DNA of 10,970 nt from Dehalococcoidales bacterium (GTDB taxonomy: Bacteria; Chloroflexota; Dehalococcoidia; Dehalococcoidales; DAOVUZ01): NCBI GenBank assembly GCA_030632305.1, contig DAOVUZ010000013.1, positions 1-10,970 of the forward strand, read 5' to 3'. The first letter of the stretch is position 1. Every line of letters starts with the position of its first letter. The notes under the pieces are model-generated. The model was not told where the DNA came from. It was given only the letters and a program-made list of their open reading frames with translations, and did no database searches. Positions 6,145 through 10,970 of this stretch are shown here, in pieces. The position numbers and the translations under genes were made by a program.

Positions 6145-6768
6145 ATGTCGGAAAACGAACTAGAAGCAACCCAAGACACTGGTAACGAGGCAGAGGAGAC
6201 AAAGGTAGAAGAAGCGAAGGTAGAGAAGATAAAAGTGGAAGAGCCGAAGGCAGAGGAGACAAAAGTGGAAGAGCCAAAGGTGGAAGAACCAAAAGCAGAG
6301 GAGACAAAGGTAGAGAAGCCAAAGGCAGTGAAAAGCACCGTTAGCAAGCAGAAAGCCTCCCCGGCAGTAAAGGGAGAGAAGAAATCAGCCGCCATTGAGG
6401 ATATAATGGCTACTATAAAAAATATGACGGTGCTTGAACTATCACAGTTGGTAAAAGCTCTGGAGGATGAGTTTGGAGTTAGTGCTGCTATGCCGATGGC
6501 AGCCACGGCGGCAGTGTCGGCTGAGGTTAAGGCTGAGGCTCCGGCGGCTGAGGAGAAGACAGAGTTCAACGTAGTTCTCAAGGAGATAGGGGCTAATAAG
6601 ATTAATGTGATTAAGGCAGTGCGTGAGTTGACTACCCTGGGGCTGAAGGAATCTAAGGACCTGGTGGAGGCTGCCCCCAAGACCGTAAGGGAGGGGGTTA
6701 CCAAGGATGAGGCAGCGACTATGAAACAAAGGTTGGAAACGGCGGGGGCTACTGCTGAGATTACATAA
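6145..6768 (+). CDS. rplL: 50S ribosomal protein bL12 with a long Lys/Glu-rich N-terminal extension
   Basis: Stalk protein that recruits translational GTPases. The 207 residues are far above the usual 120-130. The canonical protein begins only near residue 83: dimerisation helix [24 protein letters not shown], an Ala-rich hinge (about 114-135), then the factor-binding domain ([31 protein letters not shown]). Before it lies an acidic stretch, nine tandem pentapeptides (residues 16-60, [V/A]-E-[E/K]-x-K) and a basic Ser/Lys linker (61-82). The start ATG 6145 is well supported: GGAGGGAGA lies seven to eight bases upstream, one base separates it from the rplJ stop, and the extension is in frame without a stop. 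Later starts such as ATG 6406 (residue 88) would cut into the dimerisation helix. The extension's function is unknown. Confidence 0.93.
   Translation: MSENELEATQDTGNEAEETKVEEAKVEKIKVEEPKAEETKVEEPKVEEPKAEETKVEKPKAVKSTVSKQKASPAVKGEKKSAAIEDIMATIKNMTVLELSQLVKALEDEFGVSAAMPMAATAAVSAEVKAEAPAAEEKTEFNVVLKEIGANKINVIKAVRELTTLGLKESKDLVEAAPKTVREGVTKDEAATMKQRLETAGATAEIT
6190..6324 (+). repeat. Nine 15-bp tandem repeats inside rplL
   Basis: Residues 16-60 of bL12 read as nine pentads: [45 protein letters not shown]. At DNA level the units are 15 bp and imperfect (GTGGAAGAGCCGAAG, GTAGAGAAGCCAAAG and similar), so the length may vary between strains by slippage without changing the frame. Confidence 0.9.
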
Positions 6769-6790
6769 TAGTGGTTGCAAACGGCGCTGA

Positions 6791-6840
6791 AAAGCCCTAT
6801 AGTTATCACAAATGATATTCCTCCTGTAGGGAGGGGCTTT
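6791..6840 (+). other. Bipartite hairpin enclosing the ribosome site of the next gene
   Basis: AAAGCC (6791-6796) can pair with GGCTTT (6835-6840), and CTATAG (6797-6802) with CTGTAG (6824-6829). GGGAG (6830-6834), which contains much of the Shine-Dalgarno of the gene at 6844, is left bulged. No T-run follows, so it is a poor intrinsic terminator. It may be a translation or processing element at the operon end. Confidence 0.3.
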
Positions 6841-6843
6841 AAC

Positions 6844-7101
6844 ATGCCACATTCAGATTACTTGGTGCTGATGGGCATAGGTGGCGTGTTTGTCTTTCTT
6901 GGTTTAGTCGCCATTATCTGGAGCCACATTGAGTCGAAGGGATACTACGATTCCCTTTCCGGTCGTGCTGATGTCAGGGAATATCTGGAGCATTGGCCAC
7001 CCCACCTGGCGAGTGGGACACTAAAGGCAGGGGGTTGGATAGCCTTCATTATTGGCTTGATTTTGCTCGCTGTGGGTAGCGGCTTCTGGCTCTGGGGTTG
7101 A
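6844..7101 (+). CDS. Small two-helix membrane protein, unknown function
   Basis: 85 residues starting at ATG 6844, with GGGAGGGG seven to eight bases upstream. An in-frame TTG further upstream has no ribosome site. Two hydrophobic helices are clear: residues 7-27 (L-V-L-M-G-I-G-G-V-F-V-F-L-G-L-V) and 63-84 (G-G-W-I-A-F-I-I-G-L-I-L-L-A-V-G). Between them is a polar loop of about 35 residues with Y-Y-D-S-L-S-G-R-A-D-V-R-E-Y-L-E-H-W-P-P-H. It follows rplL by 75 nt with no convincing terminator between, so it may be read through from the ribosomal operon. It converges with the minus-strand gene ending at 7125. I recognise no family; a helical-hairpin accessory or assembly protein is only a guess. 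Confidence 0.75.
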   Translation: MPHSDYLVLMGIGGVFVFLGLVAIIWSHIESKGYYDSLSGRADVREYLEHWPPHLASGTLKAGGWIAFIIGLILLAVGSGFWLWG

Positions 7102-7124
7102 AGGGCTAGAAAGCTACCCCGTGG

Positions 7125-7274
7125 CTACACCATCCGCCTTGGTCTATACTGGATGGCTTCAGCCACATGATGGGCTTTGATTATATCACCATTTTCCAGG
7201 TCGGCAATTCGCTGGCGCATTTCAGTCATTTCTTCGATTAATTGCTCTTTTGTCTTATCTTTATTGCTTTTCAT
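7125..7274 (-). CDS. 49-residue ORF: PAS-kinase-like linker joined to a ComM/YifB-like tail
   Basis: Starts at ATG 7274 (read leftward) with a very good AGGAGGTG four to five bases upstream. The first half, K-T-K-E-Q-L-I-E-E-M-T-E-M-R-Q-R-I-A-D-L-E, is a charged helix like the coiled-coil linkers before PAS domains in sensor kinases. The second half, D-I-I-K-A-H-H-V-A-E-A-I-Q-Y-R-P-R, resembles the very C-terminus of Mg-chelatase-like ATPases of the ComM/YifB family (A-D-L-x-x-S-x-x-I-x-x-x-H-L-x-E-A-I-Q-Y-R). There is no ATPase core. It is either a chimeric remnant or a true small protein; the strong ribosome site and the promoter module about 160 nt upstream favour expression. Both family resemblances are from memory and cover few residues. 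Confidence 0.6.
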   Translation of the reverse strand: MKSNKDKTKEQLIEEMTEMRQRIADLENGDIIKAHHVAEAIQYRPRRMV

Positions 7275-7347
7275 CTGGCACCTCCTATTTTAAGGGGTGG
7301 TGTTTCAAGCTTATCTTAAACCAAAAAGGACACCAGCCACCGCCGTA

Positions 7348-7383
7348 TCACTTAGCGGTTCCAGTGCCCTTCATTCCTCTCAT
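7348..7383 (-). CDS. Possible 11-codon leader peptide in the promoter-module transcript
   Basis: Reading leftward from ATG 7383: M-R-G-M-K-G-T-G-T-A-K then TGA. AGAGAAG lies just before it. The ATG aligns, within a one-base indel, with the real start codon of the reductase gene (10222) in the second copy of the module. So it may be the leftover start of a lost gene, or an upstream ORF before the 49-residue gene. Too short to call by coding signal. Confidence 0.25.
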   Translation of the reverse strand: MRGMKGTGTAK

Positions 7384-7390
7384 CTTCTCT

Positions 7391-7508
7391 ACCCAACTAA
7401 ATAATTAATATTTTTAATGTAGTTTTACATGATGGGGCTCGAGTTTAGTCCTCGTATATGAATTTGTCAATACTCGAAATAGAGATGAACCTGTGTCCGT
7501 GCGGAATG
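7391..7508 (-). repeat. Promoter/leader module, copy A
   Basis: Aligns without gaps for 90 columns to 10231-10320 (60 of 90 identical by eye). After a one-base indel the match resumes at TGAACC and TGTCCGT, to about 7500. Conservation is in blocks: ATAATTxATA-TTTT, GTTTTACAT, GAGTTTAG (holding the -10) and TGTCAA (the -35). Spacer and flanks differ. It lies upstream of the 49-residue minus-strand gene. Confidence 0.8.
7442..7470 (-). promoter_or_regulatory. Minus-strand promoter of module copy A
   Basis: On the minus strand TTGACA (7470-7465), a 17-bp spacer and TAAACT (7447-7442). Start expected near 7435, giving a leader of about 160 nt before the 49-residue gene. The boxes are identical to those of copy B while the spacer is mostly different, which is what selection on a promoter would leave. 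Confidence 0.65.
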
Positions 7509-7541
7509 TAGTTACAAAATTGGAATTGAGGGTGAAGCTAG

Positions 7542-7616
7542 TTAAAGTCTGGTTACTATTGCTTCATTGCCGCAGATATTACACCTGTATATCTCACCGA
7601 CTGGTTCGGCAGACAT
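7542..7616 (-). CDS. 24-residue CxxC microprotein, desulforedoxin-like start
   Basis: Reads leftward from ATG 7616: M-S-A-E-P-V-G-E-I-Y-R-C-N-I-C-G-N-E-A-I-V-T-R-L then stop. V-G-E-x-Y-x-C-x-x-C-G-N is the opening of desulforedoxin and of the desulfoferrodoxin N-terminal domain, which binds one iron with four cysteines. The second pair (C-C) is missing here, because the frame stops first. TTAGGAGA lies about nine bases before the start, and the upstream DUF5661 gene ends 15 nt away, so the two may be cotranscribed. It could be a truncated relic, or a microprotein that binds metal as a dimer. Confidence 0.45.
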   Translation of the reverse strand: MSAEPVGEIYRCNICGNEAIVTRL

Positions 7617-7631
7617 TTTGAGGTCTCCTAA

Positions 7632-7895
7632 TCACAATTTACCTTCGGCTTCTTCCTCCATTATTTCAAGCCTAGTATAGTAATCGGAAAACTCATTAAG
7701 ATGAGCTAAAGCAATTTTCCCGGTTATTGTGGGGTCATCATTGGTAACATTGGTATGTGGGTCAACCAGACCATGCTCTAACTCAACATCAAGACCCATC
7801 CTGTATTGTTCAACATCGAATTCACTCCAATCAATACCCAGGCTCTCACCAATTCGTTTGGCTTCTTCAGCGGTAAAATGCTTTTTACTTGTCAT
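7632..7895 (-). CDS. DUF5661-family protein
   Basis: 87 residues, start ATG 7895 with AGGAGG five bases upstream. The core K-H-F-T-A-E-E-A-K-R-I-G-E-S-L-G-I-D-W and the continuation F-D-V-E-Q-Y-R-M-G-L-D-V-E-L-E-H-G, then D-P-x-T-N-V-T-N-D-D-P, T-G-K-I-A-L-A-H-L-N-E-F and D-Y-Y-T-R-L, match the family I know as DUF5661: small acidic soluble proteins of unknown function, often next to metal or stress genes. There is no signal peptide or membrane helix. His and Asp/Glu residues (H41, D45, H47, D53, D54, H65) could bind metal, but that is inference. It has its own candidate promoter at 7927-7955 and is followed by the CxxC microORF. Confidence 0.85.
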   Translation of the reverse strand: MTSKKHFTAEEAKRIGESLGIDWSEFDVEQYRMGLDVELEHGLVDPHTNVTNDDPTITGKIALAHLNEFSDYYTRLEIMEEEAEGKL

Positions 7896-7926
7896 ATTCG
7901 CCTCCTAAATTTCTATTTGTAAAGTA

Positions 7927-7955
7927 ATGTTAGTTCTTGGTAAGAAGGTTATCAA
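7927..7955 (-). promoter_or_regulatory. Candidate promoter of the DUF5661 gene
   Basis: On the minus strand TTGATA (7955-7950), a 17-bp spacer and TAACAT (7932-7927); start near 7920, about 25 nt before the ATG. The spacer holds a short palindrome, TTCTT-GGT-AAGAA (7934-7946), which could be an operator. Confidence 0.5.
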
Positions 7956-7989
7956 AACTGTTGGCTGTGCCAAATGCAGTTATCACAGG

Positions 7990-9057
7990 TCAAAAACCAA
8001 GGAAACCCAGAGAGATGTATCCCTGTTTAATTAGCAGGAATATCAGTGGGAACACCACCGAAGTAATAAGTTTTACCAGGATTCCAACCTCAAAGGGATA
8101 TAGCTTAACATTTTGATAATCCAGATACTCACTCCGTAGACGGCTTAATTTGAGATAGCATATGGTTGCCGCCGTATAATTCTCATCATTGATATCAAGC
8201 GTGTGGCTCTGTTCAGTATATTGCTCTCTTAGCTTACCCAGGACAGCATTCCTTATTGATTTAGCCCTCTGGTGGATGATGAGCGTTGGTCCCAGGAATG
8301 AAAGCAGTATGAAAGCAGAGAAAAGCAACGCCGCCAGATAAATAAAGGATGTCGCTCGTTCACTGCCAGAAGCGAGTTGAAAGCCTAACGGCAGATATAA
8401 TGAGCCCGAAGAGAATAGAAGGGTGGTCCCTATTGCGTAAGAACCAACGGTACTCAATCCGCCCATCTTGTCAGGATGAAGAGGGTCAAGGCACAGACTT
8501 TTTTCCCTAGAAACGGCACGTATAGCCAGCATGGTAACCAGGACACCCCAGAAACCTATACTTGATACTATAGCTGTAATGACTATGATGACAAACCAGA
8601 CCCAGTAGAAGACATCACTCAGTCCGAATATACCACCTTCTAATGCCAGCCCGCTGATACTGGTTGCCCATACACCGGTAATTATCAAAGTCCAGGGCGC
8701 AGCGAGTATCCAGAATTTTTTACGGAACAAACTACCATATTTTGTCGCCAGAGCGTTCAATCTCTCTGGCTCTGGCACTATGGCTGAAACCTTATTGAAG
8801 AAATCAGGCTGTAGCCTCTGGTCATAGTGCCAGATTAAGAAAGGGCCAAGGTTCAGCCAAATTATTCCCAGTATATAGGCGATTAGGAATGTCGTTGTTA
8901 TGTATTCGTATCGTATGGCACAGAAGATAATAAAGGTCAAATTGGGCACTGTGCCAATCTTGACTATACTTGCCAGGACAGGATTCTGAATGCGAAAAGG
9001 AAATCTTGATTCTAATATTTGGCTTATCCAGATTTTGCTAGAATGATATTGTTTCAT
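7990..9057 (-). CDS. Multispanning membrane protein with an HPD-x-x-GGL motif
   Basis: 355 residues with about seven hydrophobic helices: roughly 38-56, 58-77, 115-136, 150-178, 203-226, 237-262 and 325-345. Between helices 4 and 5 lies D-P-L-H-P-D-K-M-G-G-L (191-201). A similar H-P-D-x-x-G-G-L signature occurs, as I recall, in a widespread uncharacterised bacterial membrane family. A soluble stretch of about 60 residues (265-325, R/E/Y-rich) separates the last two helices. The ATG at 9057 lies 20 bases inside the end of the upstream reductase gene, with AAGGTGA just before it, so the two are translationally coupled and likely work together. A role in modifying or moving the reductase's lipid product is inference. 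No catalytic site is recognised and no transporter family fits clearly. Confidence 0.8.
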   Translation of the reverse strand: MKQYHSSKIWISQILESRFPFRIQNPVLASIVKIGTVPNLTFIIFCAIRYEYITTTFLIAYILGIIWLNLGPFLIWHYDQRLQPDFFNKVSAIVPEPERLNALATKYGSLFRKKFWILAAPWTLIITGVWATSISGLALEGGIFGLSDVFYWVWFVIIVITAIVSSIGFWGVLVTMLAIRAVSREKSLCLDPLHPDKMGGLSTVGSYAIGTTLLFSSGSLYLPLGFQLASGSERATSFIYLAALLFSAFILLSFLGPTLIIHQRAKSIRNAVLGKLREQYTEQSHTLDINDENYTAATICYLKLSRLRSEYLDYQNVKLYPFEVGILVKLITSVVFPLIFLLIKQGYISLGFLGF

Positions 9058-10222
9058 CTACTTCACCTTGTTTTTTAAATCCTTTATAGGTTCTGAGTCC
9101 GTGGACTAATTCAATGGCTTCGGTACCCATTCTGTCCAACAATAGCTTGACGGGATAGTAACCAAGTCTCTCAAAAACAGTGAAAATAGGCAATCTTGCC
9201 TTTTTAGCATAAACGAGTTCCGGATATATATGCCGGTGCAGTAAGTGTAGATAGGATGTTTCCAGGTTTCGGTTATTATGAGCACATTCACGTATTGCCC
9301 ATGCCGCAAGTTCGGCGCTTCTTTGAGCATAAAATATCCCTTCACCGGTAATAGGGTCTACAAACCCTGCCGAATCTCCAACAAGAAGGAAGTTCTCAGA
9401 GACAGGCTTATGAAGGAAATTGCCATAGGGAACCGGATGTCCCGCGATTCTTGACACTCTTTCTGTGTTCAGGTTCAAGAATGACAGGAAGTTATGAAAC
9501 GACTTCAGGAAATCGCTCCTGTTGGCTGCGTTGAGACTGCCCGAGCCCACCACTATCACATCCCGGTTGGGGAATACCCAGGAGTATCCCCATCTTACAA
9601 AACCAAAAAAGAGCGTAGGGTGGTCTATCGCTTTTATCATTTCATCCCGATTAACAAATACCTCCAGTCCAGTAGCCAAATTGCGCCCCCACTCATGCGC
9701 ATCAACTCTACCTGCCGAGAAAAGTTCTTTTCTTACAACGCTATTGACCCCATCGGCACCTACAATAAACCTTGACCTGAACCTTTCCCCCGTTGATGTA
9801 ACCACTTCCGTTGTCGAGAAGTCAACGGCTTTAACCTTTTCGCCTTCAATTATCTCGGCTCCGGCTTCTCTCGCTTTCTCCAGAAGAAAAGAGTCATAAA
9901 TTTTTCTATCTACAAAAAGGAAGGGGATATCCACGTGCTTCTTCACCATCGGCTTGTCTTTGTAGAAAACCTCATAATGGTCTGCCCTGAAATTCAGTAT
10001 ATGTTTGTCAGTGAGAGAGGATTCTGTTTCACCAAAGACCCGGTCCAAAAGTCTAAAGGTTTTATAGGTTAATAAGCCTCCACAAAGTTTAGGTCTGGGG
10101 AAGTTCTCCTTATCTATAACCAATACCTGAAATCCAAACTTGCTCAACAGATAGGCTGCGGTGGACCCTCCCGGTCCACCGCCAACAATAACTATATCGT
10201 AGTCCGACCTGCCCAGCGACAT
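9038..10222 (-). CDS. FAD-dependent geranylgeranyl-reductase-family oxidoreductase
   Basis: 394 residues of the p-hydroxybenzoate-hydroxylase fold. FAD motifs are complete: I-V-G-G-G-P-G-G-S at 12-20, K-L-C-G-G at 45-49, G-A-D-G-V-N-S-V-V-R at 155-164, and G-D-S-A-G-F-V-D-P-I-T-G-E-G-I at 282-296. The last, with the CGG motif and G-Y-S-W-V-F-P (212-218), is typical of geranylgeranyl reductases (ChlP and archaeal lipid-saturating GGR, TIGR02032-like), which reduce isoprenoid double bonds. Substrate here could be a quinone side chain, polyprenyl phosphate or lipid; no chlorophyll genes are in view. The start ATG 10222 has AGGGG only three bases upstream, a tight spacing, but no better start exists. 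It overlaps the membrane-protein gene by 20 nt. Promoter at 10282-10310. Confidence 0.92.
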   Translation of the reverse strand: MSLGRSDYDIVIVGGGPGGSTAAYLLSKFGFQVLVIDKENFPRPKLCGGLLTYKTFRLLDRVFGETESSLTDKHILNFRADHYEVFYKDKPMVKKHVDIPFLFVDRKIYDSFLLEKAREAGAEIIEGEKVKAVDFSTTEVVTSTGERFRSRFIVGADGVNSVVRKELFSAGRVDAHEWGRNLATGLEVFVNRDEMIKAIDHPTLFFGFVRWGYSWVFPNRDVIVVGSGSLNAANRSDFLKSFHNFLSFLNLNTERVSRIAGHPVPYGNFLHKPVSENFLLVGDSAGFVDPITGEGIFYAQRSAELAAWAIRECAHNNRNLETSYLHLLHRHIYPELVYAKKARLPIFTVFERLGYYPVKLLLDRMGTEAIELVHGLRTYKGFKKQGEVDETISF

Positions 10223-10230
10223 TTTCCCCT

Positions 10231-10305
10231 ACTCACCTGAATAATTGATATTTTCAAGGGTGTTTTACATGTCGGAATTTGAGTTTAGCCCCTATTCAGG
10301 TGAGT
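10231..10305. repeat. 13-bp perfect inverted repeat flanking the copy B transcription start
   Basis: ACTCACCTGAATA (10231-10243) and TATTCAGGTGAGT (10293-10305) are exact reverse complements, 49 bp apart. The right arm lies in the -35/-10 spacer and takes the first base of the -35; the left arm lies just before the reductase Shine-Dalgarno. Only one arm would be in the reductase mRNA, so this is more likely a paired protein-binding site on DNA than an RNA hairpin. In copy A the right arm is not kept. Confidence 0.7.
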
Positions 10306-10310
10306 GTCAA
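10282..10310 (-). promoter_or_regulatory. Minus-strand promoter of the reductase/membrane operon (module copy B)
   Basis: On the minus strand TTGACA (10310-10305), a 17-bp spacer and TAAACT (10287-10282). Start expected near 10275, leaving a leader of about 53 nt before ATG 10222. The consensus -35, ideal spacing and conservation in copy A support it. Confidence 0.7.
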
Positions 10311-10397
10311 TATTCCCCAGCAGCAGTGAACCCTTGTCCGTTGGGGGATGGGCTGCTAAGCACTATTTTTGAAAGTTGTTAAACAAACTATGTGCTC

Positions 10398-10427
10398 TTG
10401 AGTGTGCTTTGGGTGTAGTGCTACAAT
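10398..10427 (+). promoter_or_regulatory. Candidate promoter of uvrA
   Basis: TTGAGT (10398-10403), an 18-bp spacer and TACAAT (10422-10427); start near 10434, a very short leader before the ribosome site at 10441. No LexA-type box that I recognise is visible. A second TACAAT lies at 10433-10438. Confidence 0.4.
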
Positions 10428-10450
10428 TGACTTACAATGCGGAGGAATGT

Positions 10451-10970
10451 ATGCCATTAGATGCCATAATTGTCAAAGGGGCTGGTGAGCATAACCTCAA
10501 GAATATTGATGTGGTTATCCCCCGCGATAAACTGGTGGTTATTACCGGTGTCTCTGGCTCGGGTAAGAGTTCACTGGCATTTGATACCATATATGCTGAG
10601 GGGCAGCGCCGCTATGTGGAATCTCTATCCGCCTACGCTCGCCAGTTTCTGGGCAGGATGGAAAAGCCTGAAGTGGACTATATTGAGGGCTTGAGCCCGG
10701 CAATTTCCATTGACCAGAAGGGTCCAAGCCGCAATCCACGCTCTACAATGGGCACTGTAACCGAGATTTATGATTACCTGCGGCTACTTTTCGCCAGGGT
10801 TGGTCACCCCCATTGCCCCGGGTGTGGACGGGAGATTGCCATGCAGACAGTGCAGCAGATTGTTGATGCCATTCAAGCCCTCCCTGAGAATAGCCGTATC
10901 ATGGTTCTGGCACCACTGATTAGAGACCGCAAGGGTGAGTATCAGGCGGTGTTTGATGACCTGCGTAAGG
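10451..10970 (+). CDS. uvrA: Excinuclease ABC subunit A, N-terminal part (3' end outside window)
   Basis: Damage-recognition ATPase of nucleotide excision repair. The first 173 codons are visible. The sequence opens with [15 protein letters not shown]. Walker [10 protein letters not shown] is at 33-41, followed by [26 protein letters not shown], the UvrA hallmark, then [21 protein letters not shown] and [22 protein letters not shown] pair near 121-124 starts the insertion region leading to the UvrB-binding domain. GGAGG at 10441-10445 supports ATG 10451; a second ATG at 10447 is in the wrong frame. It is transcribed away from the reductase operon. Confidence 0.97.
   Translation, partial: MPLDAIIVKGAGEHNLKNIDVVIPRDKLVVITGVSGSGKSSLAFDTIYAEGQRRYVESLSAYARQFLGRMEKPEVDYIEGLSPAISIDQKGPSRNPRSTMGTVTEIYDYLRLLFARVGHPHCPGCGREIAMQTVQQIVDAIQALPENSRIMVLAPLIRDRKGEYQAVFDDLRK

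Larger units (their letters stand above)
10231..10350 (-). repeat. Promoter/leader module, copy B
   Basis: Second copy of the element at 7391, same orientation, 2.84 kb away. It fills the divergent gap between the reductase gene and uvrA, with the minus-strand promoter at its centre. Shared blocks extend past the -35 to TGAACC and TGTCCGT (about 10327-10341), so an upstream site near -60 may be conserved too. Similarity fades after that. Confidence 0.8.

Noticed and set aside
6190..6324. Short tandem repeats as a CRISPR array
   Set aside because: Units are contiguous 15-mers in frame with coding sequence and no spacers.
6775..6843. Upstream TTG start for the small membrane protein
   Set aside because: The extra 23 residues are polar and unlike a leader, and the only good ribosome site is just before ATG 6844.
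6108..6845. 245-codon minus-strand frame over rplL rich in Ser/Phe/Thr
   Set aside because: The low-complexity look comes from reading the rplL pentad repeats backwards; no start signals support it.
7933..7946. 14-base match to the anticodon arm of tRNA-Thr(GGU) at 1892-1905, as a possible attachment site or tRNA fragment
   Set aside because: The match does not extend on either side, there is no integrase or other element, and a match of this length in 11 kb is plausible by chance.
9494..9899. Plus-strand open frames inside the reductase gene
   Set aside because: They are antisense to clear FAD-motif coding sequence and lack ribosome sites.
10319..10357. AGCAGC/GCTGCT inverted repeat upstream of uvrA as a terminator or operator
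   Set aside because: Only six pairs around a 27-nt loop, no T-run and no known operator pattern; not distinguishable from chance.

Overview
The window looks like a chromosomal piece of a Chloroflexota bacterium, most likely class Dehalococcoidia. The lineage call is an inference from three things: the EF-Tu sequence, including a cysteine-rich insert in its GTPase domain that I associate with that group from memory; a DUF5661-type protein; and a geranylgeranyl-reductase-family flavoprotein next to an ordinary bacterial gene set. No database search was possible. All genes use bacterial Shine-Dalgarno sites and sigma70-like promoters. No mobile element, CRISPR array or phage gene is visible.

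Layout. Positions 1-1291 hold the C-terminal part of a large exported or surface-type protein with two tandem beta-rich repeats followed by a LolA-like domain. From about 1330 to 7100 lies a plus-strand translation block: tRNA-Glu(CUC), then a well-formed promoter, tRNA-Thr(UGU), tRNA-Tyr(GUA), a second promoter, tRNA-Thr(GGU), tuf, rpmG, secE, nusG, rplK, rplA, an L10-leader attenuator, rplJ, rplL and a small two-helix membrane protein. This is the tRNA-tufB-secE-nusG-rplKAJL arrangement known from E. coli and many other bacteria, but rpoB does not follow rplL. From 7125 to 10222 all genes are on the minus strand: a 49-residue ORF with a ComM/YifB-like tail; a DUF5661 protein followed by a 24-codon CxxC microORF; and an overlapping pair made of an FAD-dependent geranylgeranyl-reductase-like enzyme and a seven-helix membrane protein. 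The plus-strand start of uvrA runs off the right edge.

How it works together. The plus-strand block is a growth-rate gene set for aminoacyl-tRNA delivery (EF-Tu with its tRNAs), transcription-translation coupling (NusG), secretion (SecE) and the ribosomal stalk (L11, L1, L10, L12). The rplJL pair carries a textbook autoregulatory leader in which a 10-bp antiterminator stem and a perfect 13-bp terminator stem exclude each other. The reductase/membrane pair is translationally coupled and probably acts on isoprenoid or other membrane lipids.

Most worth a second look: (1) bL12 carries an unusual N-terminal extension of about 82 residues with nine tandem Lys/Glu-rich pentapeptides. (2) Two intergenic regions 2.84 kb apart are diverged copies of one promoter/leader module with identical -35 and -10 boxes (TTGACA-N17-TAAACT) and a diverged spacer; one copy also has a 13-bp perfect inverted repeat that overlaps the promoter. 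(3) Several microproteins are visible below the usual size cut-off.
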